Origin: Ensifer adhaerens
GTDB lineage: Bacteria > Pseudomonadota > Alphaproteobacteria > Rhizobiales > Rhizobiaceae
DNA length: 64,000 nt
Reading direction: 5' to 3'
Assembly (NCBI RefSeq): GCF_013283195.1
Contig: NZ_JABEKT010000002.1
Location: 806,001-870,000 of the forward strand
Shown here: positions 56,797 through 64,000 of the stretch, piece after piece
How the letters are laid out: each line of letters opens with the position of its first letter
Position numbering within the stretch: the first letter of the stretch is position 1
Position numbers and translations under genes: made by a program
The notes under the pieces: model-generated
Told to the model about the DNA's origin: nothing
The model's input: the letters and a program-made list of their open reading frames with translations, nothing else
Databases searched by the model: none

Positions 56797-56824
56797 TATA
56801 AGCATCTGAAAATATGTGTTTTTA

Positions 56825-56867
56825 GCAAAGGCCGGAGCCCGCCAGCTCCGGCCTTTGCTGCTTTTTG
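56825..56867 (+). terminator. Rho-independent terminator after the transporter gene
   Basis: 14-bp perfect stem GCAAAGGCCGGAGC / GCTCCGGCCTTTGC, 6-nt loop, then TGCTTTTTG. Confidence 0.9.
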
Positions 56868-56968
56868 TACTAACCGCGAAATAGTTTGGTATTCGGCGGA
56901 ATAAACCCTCCGAGCGACCGTTCCTCCCTTGCATCCGCATTGTCACAAAAACGCAAGGAGACTGTCAC

Positions 56969-58141
56969 ATGACACTGACCATTCTGGTTGCACCGTCTGG
57001 GTTCAAGGAAAGTCTGTCGGCGGAAGAAGCGGCCGATTGCATCGAGAAGGGCGTGCTGCGCGCCTGCCCTCAGGCAAAGGTTCTGAAAGTGCCGATGGTC
57101 GATGGCGGCGAAGGTTTTACCAAGGCCTTGGTCGCCGTCACGGGCGGCACGTTGCACGAATGCGTTGTCACCGGGCCGCTGGGCACGCCGGTCCTGTCGC
57201 ATTTCGGATTTCTCGGCGGGCAGGATGAGCCGGTCGCCATCATCGAAATGGCGGCTGCCGCCGGCCTCCGGCTGGTGCCGCGCGATCGTCGCAACCCGTG
57301 CATCACGAGCAGTTATGGCGTCGGCGAGTTGATCCGGGCAGCACTCGACGCCGGCGCGCGCCGGATACTGCTCGGCTGCGGCGACAGCGGCATCAATGAC
57401 GGCGGAGCCGGCATGGCTCAGGCGCTGGGCGTCGGTCTGCTCGACAAGGACGGTTTACCACTGCCGCCCGGCGGCGGCGCACTCGGCCAATTGGCTCGCA
57501 TCGATCTGTCGTCGCGCGACCCGCGCCTGGCCGATGTTCGCATCGATGCGGCTGTGAACTGGCACAACATGCTGCTCGGCGAACGCGGCGTTGCCCGGGT
57601 CTTCGGCCCGCAGAAGGGCGCGACGCCCGAGCAGGTCGAAGTGCTGGCCGATGCGATGGAGACCTATGCCGAGGCAATCCACCGCACGACCGGCGTCGAC
57701 GTTGGCAGCGCGCCGGGTGCCGGCGCCTCGGGCGGGCTCGGCGCTGCGGTGCTCGGACTGCTCAGCGGCAAGCTGCACCCGCGCTACGACATCGTCATGC
57801 AATATCTCGATCTCGACAGCATGATCGCGCGGGCCGATCTGGTGATCACGGCGGAAGGTAGTCTTGATGGCCAGACGCCCTTCGGCAAGGTGCCGGCGGA
57901 AGTCGGCCATCGTGCCAAGGAGGCCGGACGGCCGGTGATCGCGCTCGCCGGCACGATCGGCAAGGGTGTCACCTTGAACTTCGAGCATGGCATCGATGCC
58001 TTTGCCTCGATCCTGAAAGCACCCTGCAGCCTTGACGACGCGATCAACGCTGCGCCGAAACTGCTTGTTCGTGCGGCGGAAGATGCCGTGCGCATGGTGC
58101 GGGTCGGCATGCTGCTGACCGAGCGGGGCCTTGCCGCCTGA
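56969..58141 (+). CDS. Glycerate kinase (GarK/GlxK family)
   Basis: 390 residues, glycerate kinase type 1 fold. Start motif ILVAPSGFKESLSAEEAADCI, VPMVDGGEGFTKAL, TSSYGVGELIRAALDAGARRILLGCGDSGINDGGAGMAQALG, RVFGPQKGATPEQVE and LVITAEGSLDGQTPFGK are all present. It phosphorylates D-glycerate (usually to 2-phosphoglycerate in this family), feeding glyoxylate/tartronate catabolism into glycolysis. Own promoter after the preceding terminator, and its own terminator follows. Confidence 0.94.
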   Translation: MTLTILVAPSGFKESLSAEEAADCIEKGVLRACPQAKVLKVPMVDGGEGFTKALVAVTGGTLHECVVTGPLGTPVLSHFGFLGGQDEPVAIIEMAAAAGLRLVPRDRRNPCITSSYGVGELIRAALDAGARRILLGCGDSGINDGGAGMAQALGVGLLDKDGLPLPPGGGALGQLARIDLSSRDPRLADVRIDAAVNWHNMLLGERGVARVFGPQKGATPEQVEVLADAMETYAEAIHRTTGVDVGSAPGAGASGGLGAAVLGLLSGKLHPRYDIVMQYLDLDSMIARADLVITAEGSLDGQTPFGKVPAEVGHRAKEAGRPVIALAGTIGKGVTLNFEHGIDAFASILKAPCSLDDAINAAPKLLVRAAEDAVRMVRVGMLLTERGLAA

Positions 58142-58162
58142 TCAGAACGGGCATGACGCTCC

Positions 58163-58213
58163 GGCGGAAAGGAGGTGCGCGATGCGATACCTTCTTTCCG
58201 CCAGAGCTTTTTT
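58163..58213 (+). terminator. Rho-independent terminator after glycerate kinase
   Basis: Long stem: 58163-58176 pairs with 58189-58202 (one G-U), 12-nt loop, and a six-T run at 58208-58213. Confidence 0.85.
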
Positions 58214-58278
58214 GATCGTCACGACTGCTATCAGGCTTGATCGGTTGCAAGCCTTTCGCCTTGAAATAAATTCGGCTG

Positions 58279-59691
58279 CTACGAGCGGCAGAGTTCGCGG
58301 GCGTTCAAAACACCCCAGCCGAAAACCGGATCCTTGCCGGGCGCGCCGACATCCTCTGCCGTTTGCGCGACGAGCTTGCCGATGTCTTCGGCCGAAAGCG
58401 AAGGGTTCGAAGCCCTCAGAATGGCGACCGCGGCGGTCACGAACGGTGCAGCGAAGGATGTGCCGGTGCGTGGCCGGCCGCCGTCGATCGAAGCGGCCGT
58501 CCAGACGCCCGTGCCGAGGGCCGCGACGTCGATGTGCTCGCCCTGTGCTGCGCGACGGTAGGGGCGAAAATTGCGGTCGACGGCGGTAACCGCGATCAGT
58601 TCGGGGTAGGCGGCGGGATAGACCGGCTTTGCCCTGGGACCGTCGTTGCCGGCGGCCGCCACCTGCAGGATGTTGCGCTCCGCGACCAGCCCAACGGTTT
58701 TCTCCAGCAACTGGTTGTGGGGTCCCGAAAGGCTCATGTTGATCACTGTGACCCCGCGGGCTGCCAAAAGGTCGATTGCCCTCACCAGATCGTAGGTCTC
58801 GGCGACGTCAGCATCGCGTTTCGTCTTCTGGAACGCGTCGACTGCGATCAATCGCGCGTTGCGCAGCAGACCGGGTGCGCGGCTGTCCTGCCGGCCGGCA
58901 AGGAGGGCGGCAACGGCCGTCCCGTGCTGGCGCCCGGACTCCGGCACTTCGTCGGCCGCCAGGCGGACGATCTCGAGATCGACGCCCTGAAGCGCCGGGT
59001 GGTCGGGGTTGATCGCGGTGTCGATCAGCCCGATCGGACCGGCAGCGGCGCATGCCTTCGCTGCGTCGGGCTCAGGCCAGCCGATGGCTGTGCGCACCAG
59101 AGCGCACCGTCCTTCGCCGCACGGTGTTGGCTGGGTGGCACCTTCGTTCGGCTCGAAGTAATGGTTGAGATCGGCGACGGCTCCCGGCGAGGCCGAGGCG
59201 ACCTCCTGCCGCGCAGCCTCAAGCGTCATTCCAGAGGGAATCGAAAGCTTGACGATCTCAGAGCCGGAGAGCCCGAGAGATTGTCGCGCCCGGGCCGTGA
59301 AACCGCGTTCGCCGAGACGCTGGATCGCGGCTTCGTCCAGCCCAAGCGCAATGAGTTCGCCGGGCACATGGATAGGCTTGCGCACAGGCGCAGGCCGTCG
59401 GGCAGCGCGCTTTTCCGGCGTGCCCCGGAAGAGGTCGAAAAGATTGCCGCCGCCGCGCCAGGAGCCGCCGGAACCGCGATCGGAGGACCGGCTCGACGAT
59501 GAACCTCCACCGCTCCCGCCTCCGTCATCGTCGTCCCCGCCGCCATCGTCGTCGTCCGCATGGGCCGATGTGATGAAGGCGAAGGAATTGGTGGTCGTGG
59601 CGCCGGTGATCCCTGAGGGAACAAGGTCGCCATTGGCGACTGCGAGGCCGCAGAGCGATGCGGCGGTCAATCGAAGCAGGCGTTTCATCAA
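58279..59691 (-). CDS. Secreted subtilisin-family (S8) serine protease
   Basis: 470 residues. Signal-like N-terminus (about 1-45, ending AHA), then a low-complexity Asp/Gly/Ser linker (about 46-82), a pro-like region, and an S8 catalytic domain with Asp224 (GLIDTAIN), His256 (RQHGTAVA), oxyanion Asn349 (AAGND) and Ser412 (TGTSFAAP). It is predicted to be exported and active outside the cytoplasm. The Asp-rich linker may bind calcium or act as a spacer. It is divergent from an ECF sigma factor gene (158 bp between), so it may be a target of that sigma or part of its activating proteolysis. Confidence 0.92.
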   Translation of the reverse strand: MMKRLLRLTAASLCGLAVANGDLVPSGITGATTTNSFAFITSAHADDDDGGGDDDDGGGSGGGSSSSRSSDRGSGGSWRGGGNLFDLFRGTPEKRAARRPAPVRKPIHVPGELIALGLDEAAIQRLGERGFTARARQSLGLSGSEIVKLSIPSGMTLEAARQEVASASPGAVADLNHYFEPNEGATQPTPCGEGRCALVRTAIGWPEPDAAKACAAAGPIGLIDTAINPDHPALQGVDLEIVRLAADEVPESGRQHGTAVAALLAGRQDSRAPGLLRNARLIAVDAFQKTKRDADVAETYDLVRAIDLLAARGVTVINMSLSGPHNQLLEKTVGLVAERNILQVAAAGNDGPRAKPVYPAAYPELIAVTAVDRNFRPYRRAAQGEHIDVAALGTGVWTAASIDGGRPRTGTSFAAPFVTAAVAILRASNPSLSAEDIGKLVAQTAEDVGAPGKDPVFGWGVLNARELCRS

Positions 59692-59849
59692 GGCTTTCTC
59701 CTTGTCCTGACCGCGCCGGAGTGGATCAGCTTACCGTGAAAGGCAGGCTCACCGGTGGTGACTTTTGCGTGTGCTTCCCATATCGCTCAACGGATGAATG
59801 GACAAATTATTCCCCCGCGTGCCAATCGAAGCGCCGGAAGGAACGTGGA

Positions 59850-60392
59850 ATGACCGATCAGGACATCGCCTTCGGCGAGCGCCTCGTCGCTTTCCTGCCC
59901 AACCTGCGCCGCTTTGCCATCTCGCTTTGCCGCTCCCGCGATATCGCCGACGACCTGGTGCAAGCCGCTTGCGAGAAGGCGCTTGCCGGCTCGGAGCGGT
60001 TCGAGGAGGGCACGCGTTTCGACGCCTGGATGTTCCGCATTCTGCGCAATCTTTGGATAGACCAGCTCCGCCGCCAGAAGACGGCCGGTCCGACGGAGGA
60101 GATCGAAGCTCAGCCGGAGCTTGCCGTTCCCTCCGGAGAAGCGGGATACGAGGCACGTATGACGCTGAAAAGCGTGGCCGCTGCCATCGACGATCTCGTG
60201 CTGGATCAGCGCGAGGTGCTGCTGCTGACATGCGTGGAGGATCTCTCCTATAAGGAGGCAGCCGAGGTGCTCGGCATTCCTATCGGTACAGTGATGAGCA
60301 GGCTCGCCCGCGCCCGCAAGAATCTTGCTGAAGCCGCGGGAATAGAACCTGCGGCCGCGCGTTCACCGGATATGAGAGGCGGGGCGAGATGA
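59850..60392 (+). CDS. ECF RNA polymerase sigma factor
   Basis: 180 residues: sigma-2 region (about 15-80, RFAISLCRSRDIADDLVQAACEKAL ... FDAWMFRILRNLWIDQLRR) and sigma-4 region (about 120-170, LVLDQREVLLLTCVEDLSYKEAAEVLGIPIGTVMSRLARARKNL). ATG 59850 has GGAAGGAA just upstream. It overlaps the next gene as ATGA, a usual sigma/anti-sigma arrangement. Confidence 0.95.
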   Translation: MTDQDIAFGERLVAFLPNLRRFAISLCRSRDIADDLVQAACEKALAGSERFEEGTRFDAWMFRILRNLWIDQLRRQKTAGPTEEIEAQPELAVPSGEAGYEARMTLKSVAAAIDDLVLDQREVLLLTCVEDLSYKEAAEVLGIPIGTVMSRLARARKNLAEAAGIEPAAARSPDMRGGAR

Positions 60393-61195
60393 GCGATATG
60401 GAATTCACCGACGAGATCCTGATGGCATTCGCCGATGGCGAACTCGACGACGAGACGACGCGGCTTGTCGAGACGGCGCTCGAAACGGACGACGACCTGA
60501 TGGCCCGCGTCGCCATGTTCATGGAAACGCGGGCGGCCTCGAGCGAGGCGCTGAAGCCGATGCTCGACGAGGCGGTTCCGGATCAACTGGTTGAGAACGT
60601 CCGCGCCATGGCCGCCAAGGCGGCAGCACGCGATGGCGGCAGCCGGGCCGCTGCTGAGGCTAACGAAAGTGCGAGTGCGGACAACATCATTGCCTTCCGC
60701 CGGCCAGAGCCAACGGCTCAGACCCCGCGCCGTCCTTCGTCGCTGATGATGGCGTTGGCCGCATCGCTTCTCATCGTCGTCGGTGGCGTCGGCGGATACT
60801 TTGCTGGCGGAGCAGGCCGAACGGATGTCGAGGGCCCGCAGGTTGCGGGCCTGGTCGATCCGATCGTGTCAGGTATTCTCGACCAGCGCGCCTCGGGCGA
60901 GGAAATCGTCGTCGGCGACGGACAGGTTCGGTTGGTTTCGACGTTCAAGGCAGGTGGCGAACAGATCTGCCGCGAGTACGAAATGAAGCGGCCGGATCAG
61001 CCGGATTTCGTCTCGATTGCCTGCCGTAGCGCCGCCGGCTGGCAGACGCAGCTTGCGATCGTCACACCGGAATCCGGCGAAGGTTTCGCGCCGGCGTCGT
61101 CACTTGAAACCGTCGATGCCTATCTGACCTCGATCGGCGCCGGTGCGCCGCTTGAGGCGGAGGCCGAGAAGAACGCACTTGCCGGCCCGAAGTAG
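60389..61195 (+). CDS. Membrane anti-sigma factor
   Basis: 268 residues: cytoplasmic N-terminal helix bundle (ILMAFADGELDDETTRLVETAL) of the anti-sigma-domain type, single membrane segment about 111-131 (LMMALAASLLIVVGGVGGYFAGG), and a periplasmic C-terminal domain. There is no HxxxCxxC zinc motif, so it is not a classical ZAS protein. ATGA-coupled to the sigma gene. It probably holds the sigma factor inactive until an envelope signal arrives. Confidence 0.88.
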   Translation: MSDMEFTDEILMAFADGELDDETTRLVETALETDDDLMARVAMFMETRAASSEALKPMLDEAVPDQLVENVRAMAAKAAARDGGSRAAAEANESASADNIIAFRRPEPTAQTPRRPSSLMMALAASLLIVVGGVGGYFAGGAGRTDVEGPQVAGLVDPIVSGILDQRASGEEIVVGDGQVRLVSTFKAGGEQICREYEMKRPDQPDFVSIACRSAAGWQTQLAIVTPESGEGFAPASSLETVDAYLTSIGAGAPLEAEAEKNALAGPK

Positions 61196-61197
61196 CC

Positions 61198-61692
61198 TCA
61201 GCGCGGCCTTTCCACCGGAACGGATAGGCCGACCTTGACGCGATCCATGGTCACGAATGTCCGGAACCGCCGGATGTTCGGGTTGCCGAAGAACATGCGG
61301 CGGGTGAAGGCTTCATAGTCGCCCATCGTCGGCACGATCACGACAAGCATGAAATCGACATCGCCAGTGACGTAATAGCATTGCTGCACTTCGGGAGCCG
61401 CCGAAAAGGCAGCTTTCGCCGCATCGAGCAGGTCGATCTGCTCGCTTTCCACCTCCACCTCGACCAGGATCGTCAAGGCCTGGTTGACGCGGGCCGGATC
61501 GATCACCGCCACATTGGCGCGGATGACGCCGGTTTCTTCCATGCGCTTGATCCGGCGCTGCACGGCCGGCGCGGACAGGTTGACGGCCTCGCCGATCTGC
61601 CGCTGCGGCGTCGTGTTGTCCTTCTGCAGGATTGCCAGGATCGCCAGATCGAAGCGGTCAAGCTCAGACGGTGCAGTCTTTGAAACGGCCAT
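61198..61692 (-). CDS. Lrp/AsnC family transcriptional regulator
   Basis: 164 residues. HTH RQIGEAVNLSAPAVQRRIKRMEETGVI and RAM domain (TILVEVEVESEQ, VQQCYYVTGDVDFMLVV). ATG 61692 has GAGGGA ahead; the frame to 61818 is not the start. Divergent from the diaminopropionate ammonia-lyase gene (105 bp), which it probably activates in response to an amino acid. Confidence 0.95.
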   Translation of the reverse strand: MAVSKTAPSELDRFDLAILAILQKDNTTPQRQIGEAVNLSAPAVQRRIKRMEETGVIRANVAVIDPARVNQALTILVEVEVESEQIDLLDAAKAAFSAAPEVQQCYYVTGDVDFMLVVIVPTMGDYEAFTRRMFFGNPNIRRFRTFVTMDRVKVGLSVPVERPR

Positions 61693-61760
61693 CGTTCCCT
61701 CGCTTTTGTTTACAAACTTGCATCCAAGGTCGCTATTTAGAGCGCATTTCTCTCTCGAGC

Positions 61761-61775
61761 TGAAATAGAATTTCA
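61761..61775. promoter_or_regulatory. Candidate AsnC/Lrp operator
   Basis: Perfect dyad TGAAAT-N3-ATTTCA between the AsnC-type gene and the ammonia-lyase gene, 22 bp upstream of the latter. Its GAAAT half-site also appears in the site at 10045-10062. Confidence 0.5.
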
Positions 61776-61797
61776 CCAAACAGGGAGACTGCCCCGC

Positions 61798-63006
61798 ATG
61801 CTTATTCGCAACCATCATGCCGACTTCGGATCGCCGCTGCTTCCGGAAGATGCCGAAATGCTTTCAATTGCCGCTGCCGCCGAGGTCGAGCGTCAGCTTT
61901 CGCGCCGCGATAACCACCGGCCGACACCGCTTCATTCCCTGCCGGCGCTCGCGGGCGAGCTCGACGTCGGCGCGATCCTGGTCAAGGACGAGGGCCATCG
62001 GCTCGGGCTTGGCAGCTTCAAGGCGCTCGGCGGATCGTACGCGGTAATCCGTCTGGTGCTTGACGAGGCTCGAAAGCAGACCGGCCGGGACGTCGACATC
62101 GACGACCTGGCGCGTGACGATGTTCGCGCGGTTGCCCGAGAGATGACGTTCGGTTGCGCCACGGACGGCAACCACGGTCGGTCGGTTGCGATGGGTGCGC
62201 AGCTTGTGGGCGCGAAATCGGTGATCTTTGTGCATGCCGGCGTCAGTCAGAAACGCATCGACGCTATCGCCGACTATGGAGCTGAGATCGTCCGCGTCGA
62301 GGGAACCTATGACGACTCGGTCGAGTTTGCCGCAAGGGCCTGTGACGAGCGCGGATGGACGGTTGTCTCGGACACGTCCTGGCCGGGCTACGAGTATATT
62401 CCCGGACTGGTGATGCAGGGCTACATGGCGCTCCTGTGCGAGGCCTTGAGGGAGATCGGGACACCGCCGACCCATGTCTTCGTCCAGGCAGGCGTCGGTG
62501 GCATTGCGGCGGCAACGGCCGGCCATCTGGCCCTGCGCTACGGCAAGGCGCGACCCCGCTTCGTCGTCGTCGAGCCTGCGCGCGCCGCCTGCCTCCTGGA
62601 AACGGCAAAGGCCGGGCATCCGGTGAAGGTGGCGCATGGCGAGCCGACCGTCATGGCCATGCTCGAATGCTACGAGCCGTCGCTTGTCGCCTGGCGTATT
62701 CTTTCGCGCGTTGCCTGCGCCTTCATGACCGTCGAGGAGGAGGATGCCGTTTCGATCATGAACCGTCTGGCGCGCCCGAAAGGCAGCGATCCGGCAATCG
62801 TTGCCGGCGAAAGCGGCGGTGTCGGTCTGGCCGGCCTTGTCACGGTCGCCGGAGACCGGAACATGCGTGCTGCCCTCGGCCTCGATGCCAGTTCGCGGAT
62901 CCTGGTGATCAATACAGAAGGCGCCACGGATCCGGAGCGGTATGAAGACCTGGTCGGTCTCGCACCCGCTGAGGTCGCAGGGGCCTTGAGCGTGGAAAGG
63001 GTGTGA
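61798..63006 (+). CDS. dpaL: Diaminopropionate ammonia-lyase
   Basis: 402-residue fold-type II PLP enzyme converting 2,3-diaminopropionate to pyruvate and two ammonia. PLP lysine at Lys75 in LGSFKALGGSYA; FGCATDGNHGRSVAMGAQLVGA for phosphate/substrate binding; the QAGVGGIAAATAGHL glycine loop. Length and motifs match DpaL/YgeX. GGGAG precedes the start. The stop overlaps the next M20 gene, parallel to the E. coli ygeX-ygeY order (ygeY is also an M20 hydrolase). Confidence 0.92.
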   Translation: MLIRNHHADFGSPLLPEDAEMLSIAAAAEVERQLSRRDNHRPTPLHSLPALAGELDVGAILVKDEGHRLGLGSFKALGGSYAVIRLVLDEARKQTGRDVDIDDLARDDVRAVAREMTFGCATDGNHGRSVAMGAQLVGAKSVIFVHAGVSQKRIDAIADYGAEIVRVEGTYDDSVEFAARACDERGWTVVSDTSWPGYEYIPGLVMQGYMALLCEALREIGTPPTHVFVQAGVGGIAAATAGHLALRYGKARPRFVVVEPARAACLLETAKAGHPVKVAHGEPTVMAMLECYEPSLVAWRILSRVACAFMTVEEEDAVSIMNRLARPKGSDPAIVAGESGGVGLAGLVTVAGDRNMRAALGLDASSRILVINTEGATDPERYEDLVGLAPAEVAGALSVERV

Positions 63007-64000
63007 TGCGAATGACAAGCACGAACGACAGGCTTGTGGCGGATATGACGGCATGGCGCCGCGATCTGCACGCTCATCCGGAATTCGGCTTTGAAGAAAA
63101 ACGAACGGCCGCCTTTGTTGCCGCCAAGCTGCGCGCGTTCGGCCTCGACGAGGTCGCCGAAGGGATCGGCGGCACCGGCGTTGTCGGCACGCTGCGACGT
63201 GGAACGGGAAACCGCGCCATCGCCCTGCGCGCCGACATGGACGCGTTGCGCATAACGGAGCAGGGGACTGCTGCCTATTGCTCAACCCGGCCGGGCACGA
63301 TGCACGCCTGCGGTCATGACGGCCACACGGCAATGCTGCTCGGCGCGGCGAAGCTGCTCGCCGAGGAGGGCGGTTTCGACGGCACAGTACACTTCGTCTT
63401 CCAGCCGGCTGAGGAATGGGGCAAGGGGGCGCTTGCCATGCTCGCCGACGGCTTGATGGAGCGCTTTCCCTTCGACGAGATCTATGGCCTGCACAACATG
63501 CCGGGTCTTGCCGTCGGCAAGTTCGAAACGCGTCCGGGCGCCATCATGTCGGCCGAGGACAATTTCGAAATCACACTCAAGGGTGTCGGGGGCCATGCGG
63601 CCCGGCCTCACTTCGGCAACGAGACCCTGGTTGCGGCCTGCGCGACGGTGGTCAATCTGCAGACCATCGTCTCGCGAAGGCTCTCTCCGGCCGATATCGC
63701 CGTCGTTTCGGTGACGGAAGTGATCACGGACGGCACCCGCAACGCGCTTCCGGGCCTTGCCCGCATCCTCGGCGACGCCCGCAGCTTTCGGCCCGAGGTC
63801 AGTGCCAAGATCGAGCAGCAGATGCGCACGATCGCCAGGGGTACCGCGGATGCCTACGGCTGCGAGGTCGAGGTGAACTATACGCGTGAATTCGTGCCGC
63901 TCCTCAACGATCCCGCGCTCGTCGACCATGCGTTCGCGGCCGCCGATGTGGTTTTCGGGGCGGAGAATGTCGGCGTGGCTGCCGAACCGATGACCGGCTC
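63006..64000 (+). CDS. M20 amidohydrolase (hippurate hydrolase-like), truncated by window edge
   Basis: First ~331 residues of an M20D amidohydrolase: RRDLHAHPEFGFEE, ALRADMDALRI, MHACGHDGHTAMLL, FVFQPAEEWGKGALAML and GVGGHAARPHFG. ATG 63006 overlaps the dpaL stop; ATG 63012 is an alternative. Coupled to dpaL, so it likely releases diaminopropionate from an acylated form. The C-terminus is off the window. Confidence 0.92.
   Translation, partial: MRMTSTNDRLVADMTAWRRDLHAHPEFGFEEKRTAAFVAAKLRAFGLDEVAEGIGGTGVVGTLRRGTGNRAIALRADMDALRITEQGTAAYCSTRPGTMHACGHDGHTAMLLGAAKLLAEEGGFDGTVHFVFQPAEEWGKGALAMLADGLMERFPFDEIYGLHNMPGLAVGKFETRPGAIMSAEDNFEITLKGVGGHAARPHFGNETLVAACATVVNLQTIVSRRLSPADIAVVSVTEVITDGTRNALPGLARILGDARSFRPEVSAKIEQQMRTIARGTADAYGCEVEVNYTREFVPLLNDPALVDHAFAAADVVFGAENVGVAAEPMTG

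Overview
The window is dense, GC-rich DNA (long antisense open frames are common, as expected at high GC) with strong Shine-Dalgarno sequences, many ATGA start/stop overlaps, and an unusual density of solute ABC importers, local regulators and amidohydrolases. This is typical of a Rhizobiaceae chromid or megaplasmid, most likely from the Ensifer/Sinorhizobium group. That taxonomic statement is an inference from gene families and style, not from a marker gene. No rRNA, tRNA, insertion sequence, integrase or CRISPR array was found.

Layout. 1-900: 3'-truncated NCS2 nucleobase permease (minus). 1.5-3.8 kb: alanine racemase, then a divergent DMSP-lyase-like cupin whose metal site looks degraded. 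3.9-10.5 kb: ornithine cyclodeaminase, RocB-like M20 hydrolase and a polar amino-acid ABC importer, divergent from an Lrp/AsnC regulator. 10.6-14.6 kb: DUF2277 protein, Tlde1/DUF2778 L,D-transpeptidase-like protein, and a stand-alone adenylation-carrier (NRPS-like) protein. 15.3-24.3 kb: MetQNI importer, a ribose-type ABC importer and a DmoA/NtaA-type flavin monooxygenase, which together suggest organosulfur scavenging. 24.4-25.1 kb: two small uncharacterised genes. 25.4-36.8 kb: a MarR-led dipeptide ABC operon ending in an M14 carboxypeptidase, divergent from a fused 5-oxoprolinase/hydantoinase. 37-38.9 kb: chemoreceptor. 39-43.6 kb: aldehyde dehydrogenase plus HIBADH-like dehydrogenase, then a quinone-oxidoreductase-like gene divergent from a LysR regulator. 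43.6-47.2 kb: LysR regulator, M20 amidohydrolase and two membrane proteins (one DUF3100-like). 47.6-54.5 kb: sugar ABC importer, LacI regulator and Gfo/Idh/MocA oxidoreductase, with a textbook LacI operator upstream. 54.5-58.2 kb: flavin-binding PNPOx-like protein with a FixK/FNR-like box, SLC13-type transporter, glycerate kinase. 58.2-61.2 kb: secreted S8 protease divergent from an ECF sigma/anti-sigma pair. 61.2-64 kb: AsnC regulator, diaminopropionate ammonia-lyase and a truncated M20 amidohydrolase.

How it works together. The recurring module is import, deconjugation (three M20 hydrolases, one M14 peptidase, one oxoprolinase), a committing catabolic enzyme, and a local one-component regulator. 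The likely substrates are amino-acid conjugates, peptides, sugars and organosulfur compounds, as expected of a soil or rhizosphere generalist. A second theme is RNA-level: each of the five ABC substrate-binding-protein genes is followed within about 35 nt by a strong stem-loop before the next transporter gene.
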